Source: Agapanthus africanus
Lineage: Eukaryota; Streptophyta; Magnoliopsida; Asparagales; Amaryllidaceae
DNA length: 64,000 bases
Assembly: GCA_030015575.1 (NCBI GenBank)
Contig: CM057351.1
Location: forward strand, 2,996,001-3,060,000
Reading direction: 5' to 3'
Position 1 is the stretch's first letter. Every line of letters begins with the position of its first letter. The notes under the pieces were generated by a model, which made no database searches, was not told the DNA's origin, and was given only the letters and a program-made list of their open reading frames with translations. A program made the position numbers and the translations under genes. Below, piece after piece: positions 11,501 through 21,689 of this stretch.

Positions 11501-12933
11501 TCTAGGGTCGGTCAAAGGTCGCTGCCAAAGAGAGAGAGAAAAGAAACACTCTGAGTGCACTCTAACCTAGATCAGAATGGTTATCACTTTATCTAATCAG
11601 GAAACCTCCCACTGTAATCTCAAATTCTCCTCCAAACCTGAAAGAAGAATTAGTCGGAATCACCCGAAGAGTAAACCAACTCATCAGTGAGAATCGGGAT
11701 CCAACTATCATCGCATGATAACTTGATGGAAGCCACTCAAGTTATCACACTCTAGAAGGTATGCGCATGCCTGGCAAGTTTCAGTTTCTTTAGAAACTCC
11801 CGATGTTATTTTTGCCCCATGCTCTTATGACCTTGGCGTTGGTTAAAATGTCATAAGTCACATGCCAAGTTCTACCCGTCACTATCCAGGTCAATTTGAA
11901 CCCACCCGCACATGCCCTTGACGTTGGCCAAAATGGCAGAACGACTGGCCCAAACCAACTTATCTATCTATGCAACAAATGAATACCCAACAGCTACCAA
12001 ACACTATGCCTTGGCGTTGGTCAAAATACATAGCTTGAATACTACTGAATACCCAAAAGAAATGACGGAGGGCTGCGGCTGGTTTTTGGCGAAAAACCTT
12101 TAACGTAATGAACTTGATCTCGTTGAAGGAACCTGATAGCTTTTTTTATAAAAATATAGCGGCGAAAACCTTTGCTAAAGAGGTCACTCCTGGTGAAGGG
12201 ATCTCGGCTCTTTCCTCGTGGAATGAGGTGCAGGATATTCCAACTGAATACCGCGATGCAAAGCAACTTGTAATCGACTATAGTGAAGTTATTACCCTGA
12301 CGCAAACTTCTGCCCAAGGGGTCACTCCCGGTGAAGGGATCTCGGCCCTTGCCTCGTCGAATGAGGTGTAGGATATTCTAACTGAATATCACTATGCAAA
12401 ACAAAAGGAAATGTCTTTGTAATAACACTTTTAAATTGGTTCCAACAACATCAAATATAGCTTTGTTTTATCCTTGCATTGATAAGAATCAATGCAGTCC
12501 CATCAATCAATCACACCAGAAAAGAACGAAAATAAAATATACGTATATGATATCCGCATTTGCCACTGGCTCCCATCATCACCCGTTAGGTTACTTAACT
12601 AACGACAGAGCGGGGACTGGACTAGCGCGGGTGTAAAACATATACAACATCTAATAGTATATATACCAATATACAATAATCGCTCCAGGCGTAATAATAT
12701 GCAACATTACAGAAAAGTAATAAGCATCACAGAACAATACAGATAATCTAGGATCCCCGGGTTTCACAGAGCCACTACTGAAACCCGACGTTCCCCTGAT
12801 CGTGTGGATAGCCTGTGCAATGAAACCTAGACCCCTACGGGTGCGGCAAGTTACCCGCCAAAACCTGAAGCGAGGCAGCCCCCTACAGCAAAATGAATGG
12901 ACCACCCAGCACTTCACGGAATCCGGTAACTTG
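11500..12933 (-). other. C2 leader remnant, left part
   Basis: The reverse complement matches the C1 leader from about 3540 to 5060, including the duplicated GAGATCCCTTCA block (here near 12180-12370) and the motif near 12571-12620. As in C1, no gag is recognisable. The leader is split here by the Athila-like insertion and resumes at 58471. Confidence 0.8.
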
Positions 12934-12938
12934 AGCAC
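12934..12938. repeat. Target-site duplication of Athila-like element, left copy (AGCAC)
   Basis: AGCAC precedes the LTR start and AACAC follows the far LTR at 58471-58475. One mismatch is expected after some decay. The flanks also join correctly when compared with the C1 leader near 3560, which supports one insertion event. Confidence 0.8.
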
Positions 12939-14130
12939 TGATTTTTGTAGAAATTCTTGTTTGTGTAATAAAAGCAAGTATCGAATCAATTGTTTCCCGA
13001 TAACGGTTTCATTTGATCGATAAAAGTATCTTGGATCGGTATTTAGAAAATTGTATAAAGAAATCACAACCAAAGAATTATATTTGACCGCAATCAATTA
13101 CGGTGTCAGTTGTAGATCGTAAGCGAGTGCGGATCGTCCACAGGGATTGTGCGATTCGTTTTTATATTTAATTTGTTTGAATTGAAAAGTTAATCAAAAA
13201 GAAAAGAAAACATGATTCAAGATTTTGTCGATTGATTCAGGTGTCACTAATCTAATCAAGAATCAAGAAATGATAAACAATCGAGAATCGGGTTTCGATG
13301 ATATTTCCAACCAAATGTCAAGAATCTAAATGAGGCTCGTAGGAATCGATCGGATCTATAGACGTGATGTAATCATCAAGATATCGTGTTCTTGTCCTTC
13401 AAAGAATTGATACTAGATCGATGATGATCGACGAGAGTTAGGGCTTTCTCGTGAAACTAGGGTTTCATCATTTAACCCTTGTTCTTTCGTCGATATCATT
13501 CACATTCTAGCCTCTAGCAATTTCAAGAAACGATCGTAACTCCCCAATTTCGAGCGATATCAATCAAGAAAGCATCACAACAAAATTGGGTTGTCGATTC
13601 TTGAACTTACTAGGGTTTACAAAACTCGTAGAAATCAAGAATCATTTTCAGATATATTACATCATCATTCTATTGATCGTCTCGACTCCTCGACGAGCGG
13701 AGTTTATTCACACATCATCACACAGAAAGTATTCAAGAATTGAAAAGATATCATGATGCAAGAATTTAAAGAAAACAAGATAAAAGAATATCACTTTTTA
13801 TTTATATCAACAATTTGATTACAGTCGCTCAAGAACTACAAGAGGAAGAACTAAATTGTCGATCTGGCGTCGCTCGGCTCTATGAGTCGCGGGTAGGCTT
13901 GGACCACTTGCTCTGTTGAAGATCGGCTCGGCTCATAAAAGGTTGCAAGGCTTCTCGCTTGATGGGGTACTCGGGATCTTGGCTTTTGATTGGAATTAGG
14001 GTTAGGGTTTCACACAAGTCTTCTCACTAGACTTGTGGAAGAAGATGATGTAAGAGGGAATGAACTAACTAATAAAGAACTAAGATTGAACTCCTAAAGA
14101 TTGATTAGCCTTTAACCCTAGGTCTAGGCT

Positions 14131-14141
14131 TCTATTTATAG
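14131..14141 (-). promoter_or_regulatory. TATA box of Athila-like LTR (3' copy)
   Basis: CTATAAATAGA on the minus strand is a near-consensus plant TATA box. The same site lies at 57728-57738 in the 5' LTR, where transcription of the element would start. Confidence 0.6.
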
Positions 14142-14438
14142 ATATCCAAACCCTAGATTTAGGATTTCAAATTCTAAGTTTCCCTCCAAAAGTTTGTTGA
14201 GGAAATTTGAATTTCCCTCCAAAAGTTAGTTAGAGGAGAAGCTTCTAGATGTGATTAGTTAGGAGGGAGCTTCTAGAAGAGGTTAGTTAGGAGCTTAATT
14301 AGGATTAGCTTTGCTTAATGATCTTTGCTGATCTGGCAGTAGCTTCGAGGGTATTCTGGAACTTGACATATCATTCTGAGCTGCTGGGATTGAGAGAGGA
14401 ATTATGCCCAAAAATTGAAGTGCTGACGTGGCAGAAGC

Positions 14439-14484
14439 GCCGCGGAACCGCGGCGCAAGCCGGCTCCTGCCGCGGTTCCGCGGC
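14439..14484. repeat. Perfect 16-bp GC-rich inverted repeat in Athila-like LTR
   Basis: GCCGCGGAACCGCGGC (14439-14454) and its exact complement GCCGCGGTTCCGCGGC (14469-14484) flank a 14-base loop. Each arm is itself nearly palindromic. The other LTR has the same pair near 58037-58082 with one change in the second arm. Confidence 0.9.
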
Positions 14485-14872
14485 CATGTAGGAGGCTTGG
14501 GGCTTGGTTCTTCTGTGTTGAACTTGGGATAACATATGGACCTTTATTGTATATGTTGAATTTAATATCTCCTTTTGAATTGCTACCAGATCTGAAATCA
14601 TTGAGTTGGTGTATTTTTTATCAGCTCTTTGGCTTTTCTTCCGAATTTTCCTGCACGGACTCAAGACAAGTGTTGCACAGATACAGAGATGATGCGATGC
14701 CATGAAATGCGGTCAATTTTCTTTATAGTGCCGGTTTTAGAGTCTAACACCTGCAATCTGATATTTTATAACTGATTTGCTAATATGTGAAATATGAATG
14801 CCGAACACTTCTAGATGAATGCAAAAGATGGGGAAATTACCGTGTTAAAAATACATTATTTTCGACTGATCA

Positions 14873-14887
14873 AATTCCCCCAAACTT
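14873..14887 (-). promoter_or_regulatory. Athila-like polypurine tract
   Basis: On the minus strand AAGTTTGGGGGAATT runs directly into the LTR start TGATCA. This is the expected plus-strand priming site. Confidence 0.85.
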
Positions 14888-16311
14888 AATTTCGATCGTC
14901 TCGAGCGAACTGTTTTATTAAAAAGAGAAGGAGAAAATAAAGAACGAGAAAAACTAACTAGCACACTTTCGTAGGCAACACGATTGCACTGAGCACGTGC
15001 AACAAGCCTTTAAACCTCTAGGTGTTCCTAGTAGGAGGAGTGTTGTCTCCTGAGGGTTTTCAGCGGATTGCACCCACAAAATCCAATAATAAAAGGAAGA
15101 TCATGAATATTACATTTAAAGAAAAGAATCGTAGAAGAAAAGCCTTGAAAATTAGGGTTTCCAACTAAGCTAGCTTTTCGGTTGTCATGAGCCCTATCTT
15201 AATGGTCATGAAAAGATGTTAGAAATCACGTCCTCCCTCAATAAAACATCGTCTTATTCTTCATTCCTATCTTTCTTCCAAACATCGATCATATAACCCT
15301 GCGTGTGTGTAAAGGACATCCCTACACTTGGAGAATTCAATTCAAGCTATCATACTCTTGCCCATCAGCCTCAGTACTTTTTAATTAATGAATATTTAGA
15401 TGAGATTGCTCACACACTTTCATGCGACCGTTAATACTTCTTGAGGTACTAACCGACCGATTACTCATGTGCTTGCTTATTTGGTGTATTTTCCTCGTCC
15501 TGCACCACCTAAGGCATAGCAGTGACTCCCAGACCAGTTGGCCTTAGGGCACTAGGTGAAAAGGCACCTTCGCTATATATTTTTTATTGCCCTTGGTGAT
15601 AACAAAGACCAGTGTCCATTTTCTCACCACTTTATATTTTCTTCATTTTTCATTTTTTTATTTCCTTCATACATCGGCTTTAAGACAAGAGCATTTCAAG
15701 GTATCCTCTACTATCCCGGGCTTCAAGACGTGTGTAAGTGCGAATAGCAGGGTATCAACGTTCAAAATGTTTGGCTTCCAGAATAGAAACTATTTTTCAG
15801 ACTTATTTTTATCCTCAGATTAGTGACGTCCTTTATCTTACTAACCCTTGAGACAACGGCTCATAACTACTTATTACTAGTTCGTATAAGAAAAATTCTA
15901 ATTTTCTTAGTTTTCTAAAAATTTTCTAATCTCATTGATGTAATTTTTCACTATCTAATCTTTCATTATCTTATTTATGTACGAAAATATTTTTATAGTT
16001 TTGAAAATTTTTAAATTTTTGTAGGTTTTCAAAAATGTTTTGTGCTTATGCAAATGATATGCAAATGATGCAAAAATAAGCACAAACCTCCCCCAAACTT
16101 GTTTTCAACAGTGTCCTCACTGTTGTCATCTGCTAAATCTCGAAAAACCTGTAAGCCTGGGAGGAATTTATTAGTGGGGGCAAAATATATAAGTGAAGAT
16201 CCTCCCCCAAACTTATTTTTGGCTCAAAATTTTGTAAAAATTTTCTCTTTAGGAGCCAGAAAAAATGTCCCCCCCCCAAACTTGAGTTATGCAATATTAA
16301 TCTTTTGAAAA
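14888..16311 (-). other. Athila-like 3' untranslated region with extra polypurine-like tracts
   Basis: About 1.4 kb of AT-rich sequence downstream of gag-protease with no supported gene. Three more copies of the motif AAGTTTGGGGG (minus strand) lie near 16087-16101, 16201-16214 and 16269-16284, in addition to the tract at the LTR. Small open frames here are not supported. Confidence 0.65.
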
Positions 16312-18833
16312 TCATATGAGGGGGTCAAGAATTATTGGTCGATGCCAAGCTTTGCAAAGACCGAATGTTAACACCAACCATTCAAAATTTTTATCAATGC
16401 AGTGCTCTGGTTGGTGGAAGAAGAAGTGGGGAAAGGGTAAGAGGTAGAATAGAATGTGTGTGCGTCTCATTTTGGAGAGACGATGCAGTGTATGTGATGG
16501 ATTACTCGCATTCTTTGTACAATTCAGAAAAAGAGGTGGAGGTTCAATTTCATTGAGTGGGACATGATTCATCTCAACACCCGTGTCATTCAAAAATGCG
16601 AGTTCATCAGCGAAGATCTCCTCAAAAGTCTCATCAATACCCCGAAGAATAATGTCATCACAAAGTGCGGGGTGATCTTCAGACTCTAAAAACATTTCAT
16701 AATCCGTGTTAATTGTTGACCTGGACATCTCGGTGGAAGAGTCCGTATGTGTATGATACATAGTTGGGTCAAATAATAACATATGAAGAGAGTCAAGATC
16801 GGTATCAAGAGGATCATCAAATTCGCTGCTGTCGACATCCATTAAGTCGACAGAACAGACCTGAGCAGTAGGTTCGGAGGGTACACTTCCCAACTTGTAA
16901 ATGTTCAGCTCTATTGACCTATTCCCGAAAGATAGGGTCATAGAACCATTACGACAGTTGATAATAGCATTGGTAGTGGCCAAAAAGGGGCGACCTAAAA
17001 TCACCGGAATTTGATTCCGTGGGTTCGCTACAGGCTGTGTATCAATTACAATAAAGTCCACAGGGAATATGAATTCCCCGATTTTTATTAACACATCCTC
17101 CAGTTCACCCCTAGATTTGGTGATTGATCGGTCAGCCATCTGGAGAGTGCAATGGGTTGGCTTCAACTCTCCAATCCCTAACTGCTTATAGACTGAGTAT
17201 GGAAGCAAGTTAACACTAGCGCCAAGGTCTAGTAGAGCACGGTTAATGTGTTTTTCCCCAATAGAAATGGAAATAGTAGGATATCCAGGATCCTTACGTT
17301 TCCTCGGTAATTGTTGGGGGAAAGCCGTGTCTATTGTCTTTTCCATGAATATCTTCTTGGGCGCTTGAGTCTTCCTCTTCCTAGTGCACAAGTTCTTAAG
17401 AGTTTTCGCATAGGACGGAACTTGTTGGATGGCATCTAGGAGAGGGATGTTGATGTTAACTTGCTTAAAAATATCCATGATCTTCTCCATATGTGGACTC
17501 GATGTGTTAGCCCTTAACCGATTCGGGTAAGGTGCTTTAGCAATAAACGCTGGGTCCATCATAGGAGAAGGAAGTGGGGGTAGACATGATCCCAAAGGAG
17601 GAGTGGGGATCGTCTGTGGAGAACTAGAAGAGATGGGCTGAGGTGGCGAGCCTTGTGGGAAACGAAGAATAGGCTCGCAAGAAGGTAGTGGGGTAGAAGA
17701 ACTGGGGTTAGAATTAGAAGTGTGTGTGTGAGGAAAGGTCTCAGCCGGGGTTTTATTGATTGCTTTATCAGTATCATCAAATTCTTCCCCAACATGATTG
17801 TCAAGCACTCTTCCAGATCTCAACGTGATTGCATCCACATGATGTGAATAGCCAGGATTGGGTAAAGGTTGAGCTGGAAGTTTCCCTTTCTCTCTTGCAC
17901 TCATTTCGGCTCTTAATCGTGAAATTTCTGCTTCCATCGATTTGATACTCTCAGCTTGGGACGCTGAGTTTTTCTCAATTTTATCGACAGAAGACTTCAT
18001 TTCAGCCGAAACTTGCATGATATTTGTTAAGACCAAATTCATGCATTGTGCAAATGAATAGGTTTCATCAGTCCCGGTCAACTGCAAAGGACTAGATGGT
18101 GCGGGTGTGTTGACCGGATTTTGAAAATTTTGTGCTTGAAAGGGGTGCTGACTCAATTGTGGTTGCTGTTGTGGTGGAGGAGCCCTTTGGAATTGATTCG
18201 GATTTGGAACCGTGTTTTGAGATTGTGATTGGTTCCAAGCAAAATTAGGGTGATTCCTCCAACCCTGATTATATGTGGAAGAATAAAGATTGTTCCTAGG
18301 TCCTTGTTGGTAAGCAGAATTGATAAGCTCATGACCTTGAAACGGACATTCTTCCGTCAAGTAAGACGGATCAGAACAGCAGCCACATACAGTTTTGGAG
18401 AGTGACATTTGATTTAGGGTGGCGGCTAAAAATTTGTTTTCCATAGTCTCGAGTTTCTTGTGTATAGCTGCAATGTCAGCTTTAACTCCTATGGAAATAT
18501 CATTGCCATCCCTAGACGATTGACTCACACCCTCCCACTGTAAAGATTTTTCAGCGAAATTTTCTAGGAATTCCCAGGCTTCCCCATCATCTTTGGTCAT
18601 AAAGTTGCCTTGACACATGGATTCAAGGGTCTGTCTTGTGTAAGGAGTAATGCCCTCATAAATGATTCGGCACAATTCCCATCTCGGGATGCTGTGATGT
18701 GGACATTGGACTAACAGATCCTTGAAACGTTCAAGACATTTTGAAAATGTTTCATTTGGAAGCTGGGAGAATTGATAGATTTTGCTACGGACTCGAGCTG
18801 TCTTTTGATGTGGGTAGAATTTCTTAAGGAATG
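16312..18833 (-). pseudogene. Athila-like gag C-terminal part and aspartic protease
   Basis: A long minus-strand open frame. The 5' part has retrotransposon gag character (for example FSQLPNETFSKCLERFKDLL) and a degenerate cysteine cluster (CGCCSDPSYLTEECPF). A proline- and glutamine-rich region and a coiled-coil-like stretch follow. The protease is typical of Athila, with LLDLGASVNLLPYSVYKQLG near 17160-17240 and ILGRPFLATTNAIINC near 16940-17000. An acidic tail comes next. No reverse transcriptase follows. In a whole element Gag forms the particle and protease trims it. The gene is cut at 18833 by the Tekay-like insertion; its 5' portion lies at 55035-55430. The first codons upstream of 18833 belong to the inserted LTR, not to gag. 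Confidence 0.85.
18829..18833. repeat. Target-site duplication of Tekay-like element, left copy (GAATG)
   Basis: GAATG at 18829-18833 equals 55035-55039. The perfect 5-bp match fixes both ends of the Tekay-like element inside the Athila gag. Confidence 0.93.
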
Positions 18834-19530
18834 TGTCACGACCCAAAGTTTGGCCCGTGACCGGCACTTAACCACGTAACGTCTACAGGCGTGACGCGAC
18901 TAAGTAAGCCGAAAACCCAGAAATCAAACCAGTAAAAGTATAGAGTGTTTTAAGCTTTTGATAGAACTAAATACTAAGATGTCAAGAAACCCTAAGTAGA
19001 CAATTACCAAGATAACAATATACGACGCCATAGCGAAAAAAATGAGCAACAAGTGGGAATCATCACAGATAGAATAACTGCATAAGTAAAGTCGGCTCAC
19101 AACGAGCTCGACACCAGAATACAAAATAATATACATCGTCCTCACAACTGGTCTCTAAGTCAATACATAAGTGGTAGATGGAGAGTACTAGATACAACAA
19201 TGTACATAACTGAAAGATAACCAGATACCGTACAAAACCCACCTATCAGCAAAAGAGCTAGTACACAAACTGTACGGGTATCTGTGTCAAAAGATGCAAG
19301 AACGCAGCCTGCCACGACTACTCCGAAGGGCAACCTGCAAACACTGTGGCACAACGGGGGTGAGTTGCCAACTCGTGAATAGAAGATAACATATAAAGGT
19401 AATCGCGAGTATGCACGTGCAACGATACTCTAACCTATATCAACAGATAACAACTATATGATGAACTGGATGCTCAAAACATGCAACAAGTACGATCTAA
19501 TAACAACTCCATGTGATGAGCAAGAACTGT

Positions 19531-19788
19531 AATGATCAGGTATAGCAATGCAATCTAACAACCCTATATAGAATGAACAGGGTGTGCAATGATCAGGTAT
19601 AGCAATGCAATCTAACAACCCTATATAGAAAGAACAGGGTGTGCAATGATCAGGTATAGCAATGCAATCTAACAACCCTATATAGAATGAACAGGGTGTG
19701 TAATGATCAGGTATAGCAATGCAATCTAACAACCCTATATAGAATGAACAAGGTGTGCAATGATCAGGTATAGCAATGTGTACTATAT
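19531..19788. repeat. 57-bp tandem array in Tekay-like LTR
   Basis: Four full units and a part, with starts near 19531, 19588, 19645, 19702 and 19759. Each contains ATGATCAGGTATAGCAATG and ends in CAGGGTGTGC or a close variant. The matching array at 52010-52200 has three full units, so copy number changed after insertion. Confidence 0.9.
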
Positions 19789-19844
19789 CAGGTACAATAG
19801 ATACAGGATGAGATATCAATTACTACATACTGAGCATGGGAAAT

Positions 19845-19849
19845 ATAAA
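19845..19849. repeat. Target-site duplication of Tat-like element, left copy (ATAAA)
   Basis: ATAAA precedes the Tat LTR and ATAAC follows the far LTR at 44838-44842. The uninterrupted homologue at about 52267-52271 reads ATAAC, so the left copy appears to have changed once. Confidence 0.8.
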
Positions 19850-20569
19850 TGTTGGTGTAAAAATTTACACCCCGGTTGACCAAGTCAAAATCAAAGTCAA
19901 CCCCAAGCCAAGTGGGCCCAAGCCCAGATCCAGTGGGCCCATGCCCGGGTCGAGCCAGAACATGAAGCGGCCGGCCTCCCCCCATGCCAAGATAAAATTT
20001 TGTAATAAATAATTTTATTGTATTTCTTTTGTTTTGTTTTATGGATAAATGTAAGAAAAATAGGCATAAAGCCAAATTTTTGTAAAGTCCATGGCTTATG
20101 TGCAAAAAGAAATGGCACATGAGCCATGGGATAGGCAAAATACCATTTTGTGAAGCCCAAGGGGCTATGTGTAAAGTGTATAGCCTATAAAGGCAAAGAT
20201 AATGAAATATCTCAACAACTTTTTTTTTCTCCAAAAAAAGTTTCAGATCTGAGATCTTTCTTCCTTCTTTAAGGTTCCAAAATCTTCTTCTTTCTTTTGA
20301 ATTAAATCAAGAGTTTTACTCTTCCTTTTTCAAAACTAAATAGTTTTCCACCACAAAACCCATTAAGGGGAACTCAGATCTGCCATCAGATCTCAAAAAG
20401 AAAAGATTTTTAAATCTCACATCTCTTTATCTTCAAGATCCGGCCAGCAAAGGAAGAAGAAGGACCCATTTCCTTAACCCAAAGCATCTTAGGAGTTTAA
20501 CTCCGCCCTATTTTCTCTTTAGAGAATTTCCGGGGCTAAACCCCCCCCCCTTTTTCCTCGCTGGTGCGC

Positions 20570-21065
20570 TAGCGCTCGAGCGCAAAGCGCCCACGTGCCG
20601 ACACGTGGCGCGCTTGTGCTCCAGCGCACTGCGCTCGAGCGCAAAACGCCCACGTGCCGACACGTGGCGCGCTTGCGCTCAAGCGCTCTGCGCTCGAGCG
20701 CAAACCGCCCACGTGCCGACACGTGGCGCGCTTGTGCTCAAGCGCTCTGCGCTCGAGCGCAAAGCGCCCATGTGCCGACACGTGGCGCGCTTGCACTCCA
20801 GCGCTCTCGTGCCGACACGTGGTGCGTTGCGCTCCGGCGCTCGAGCGCAAAGCGCCCTCGTGCCGACACGTGGCGCGTTGCGCTCCGGCACTCGAGCGCA
20901 AAGCGCCCACGTGCCGACACGTGGCGCGTTGCGCTCCAGCGCTCTGCGCTCGAGCGCACAGCGCCCACGTGCCGACACGTGGCGCGTTGCGCTCCAGCGC
21001 TCTGCGCTCGAGCGCAAAGCGCCCACGTGCCGACACGTGGCGCGCTTGCGCTCAAGCGCCCAGGC
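20570..21065 (+). promoter_or_regulatory. G-box palindrome array, 9 units, upstream of TATA
   Basis: Nine units of about 45-60 bp. Each is built from CCACGTGCCGACACGTGG (two CACGTG G-boxes as an inverted pair) and, in most units, GCGCTCGAGCGC (a perfect 12-bp palindrome). Six units keep both CACGTG copies and three keep one, giving 15 G-boxes in half a kilobase. CACGTG is the core bound by plant bZIP and bHLH factors. The array ends about 50 bp before a TATA box, so an enhancer role is plausible. That role is inferred. Confidence 0.75.
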
Positions 21066-21111
21066 GCTGGCCCCACGCATCCTTTGGATGTCTTTTTCCC
21101 CTTTTTTTTTT

Positions 21112-21122
21112 TTATATATATA
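21112..21122 (+). promoter_or_regulatory. TATA box of Tat-like 5' LTR
   Basis: TTATATATATA after a T-run, about 50 bp past the end of the G-box array. The equivalent site is 44401-44419. Transcription would be expected to begin about 30 bp downstream. Confidence 0.6.
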
Positions 21123-21168
21123 CATATGTACAAATGTACACATACACATACTCCACGACACTGTCCCT

Positions 21169-21231
21169 GTTAGAAAAAAATTTCTAACGGGGCATTGCCC
21201 CGCATCCCGCAAGGGGGCTGCTAGCCCCCTT
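21169..21231 (+). other. Three consecutive hairpins downstream of the Tat TATA box
   Basis: GTTAGAAA/TTTCTAAC (21169-21188), GGGGCATTGCCCC (21189-21201) and AAGGGGGCTGCTAGCCCCCTT (21211-21231) are near-contiguous perfect inverted repeats. The other LTR keeps all three (44459 to about 44521), with the second as GGGGCGCTGCCCC. They would lie near the 5' end of the element RNA. Confidence 0.7.
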
Positions 21232-21553
21232 GACCCCCATCCCTCTATCCGGGTAGCGAGACCCCCGTAAAAACTCTGCGTGGCTCCCGATATATCTAAA
21301 ACCCGCTTTCAAAACAAAACACACGTACACTGCACATTGAGTTCGCATGACCAGTTTAACCCGTTAATCGGAGGTTCCCTCGCCCTAAAGGCGAGGGGTA
21401 ATTAACGGCAGCTTAGCCCGCGGCTGCCGGAGATTCGGATCCCCACAATCATTAAACCCCGGCCTACCCTAGGCAGAGGGAATCTGTAGTACGCCTGAGA
21501 AGCGTGCACGTATTCCCATCTCAATGGGGTGACGAAAAACACCCTACAGATTC

Positions 21554-21571
21554 TGGCACGCCCGGTGGGAC
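21554..21571 (+). promoter_or_regulatory. Tat-like primer binding site
   Basis: TGGCACGCCCGGTGGGAC lies five bases after the LTR end. The sequence is common at this position in Tat-lineage elements. I have not identified the tRNA. Confidence 0.7.
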
Positions 21572-21689
21572 CAATCTCTCCTCCCATATTTCGGTTTATA
21601 CGTTCATGTGAACTCAATCAATATACATATCGATTGCCTATACTGAAATGATGTTCTTTTTTCCGTGCAGCAATCAACCTTCGACGACA

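Larger units (their letters stand above)
12939..14872 (-). repeat. Athila-like 3' LTR
   Basis: On the minus strand it starts TGATCAGTCG and ends CTACAAAAATCA. It matches 56536-58470. It contains a TATA-like CTATAAATAGA and a GC-rich hairpin at 14439-14484. Confidence 0.93.
18834..19849 (-). repeat. Tekay-like 3' LTR, distal piece
   Basis: Matches 51313-52260 of the 5' LTR. On the minus strand it ends GGGTCGTGACA. It is interrupted at 19849 by the Tat-like element and continues at 44843. It holds a 57-bp tandem array at 19531-19788. Confidence 0.93.
19850..21548 (+). repeat. Tat-like 5' LTR
   Basis: Starts TGTTGGTGTAAAAA and ends ACCCTACA. It matches 43293-44837 but is about 150 bp longer because its internal G-box array has nine units, not six. 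A TATA box follows the array, and three hairpins follow the TATA box. Confidence 0.93.

Noticed and set aside
19531-19788. Regular repeats as a possible CRISPR array
   Set aside because: Directly tandem units without unique spacers, in a plant LTR.
20519-21270. Several overlapping Arg/Ala/Cys-rich open frames of 130-220 codons
   Set aside because: They are by-products of the GC-rich G-box array in the Tat LTR. Similar frames open on both strands and recur in the other LTR.
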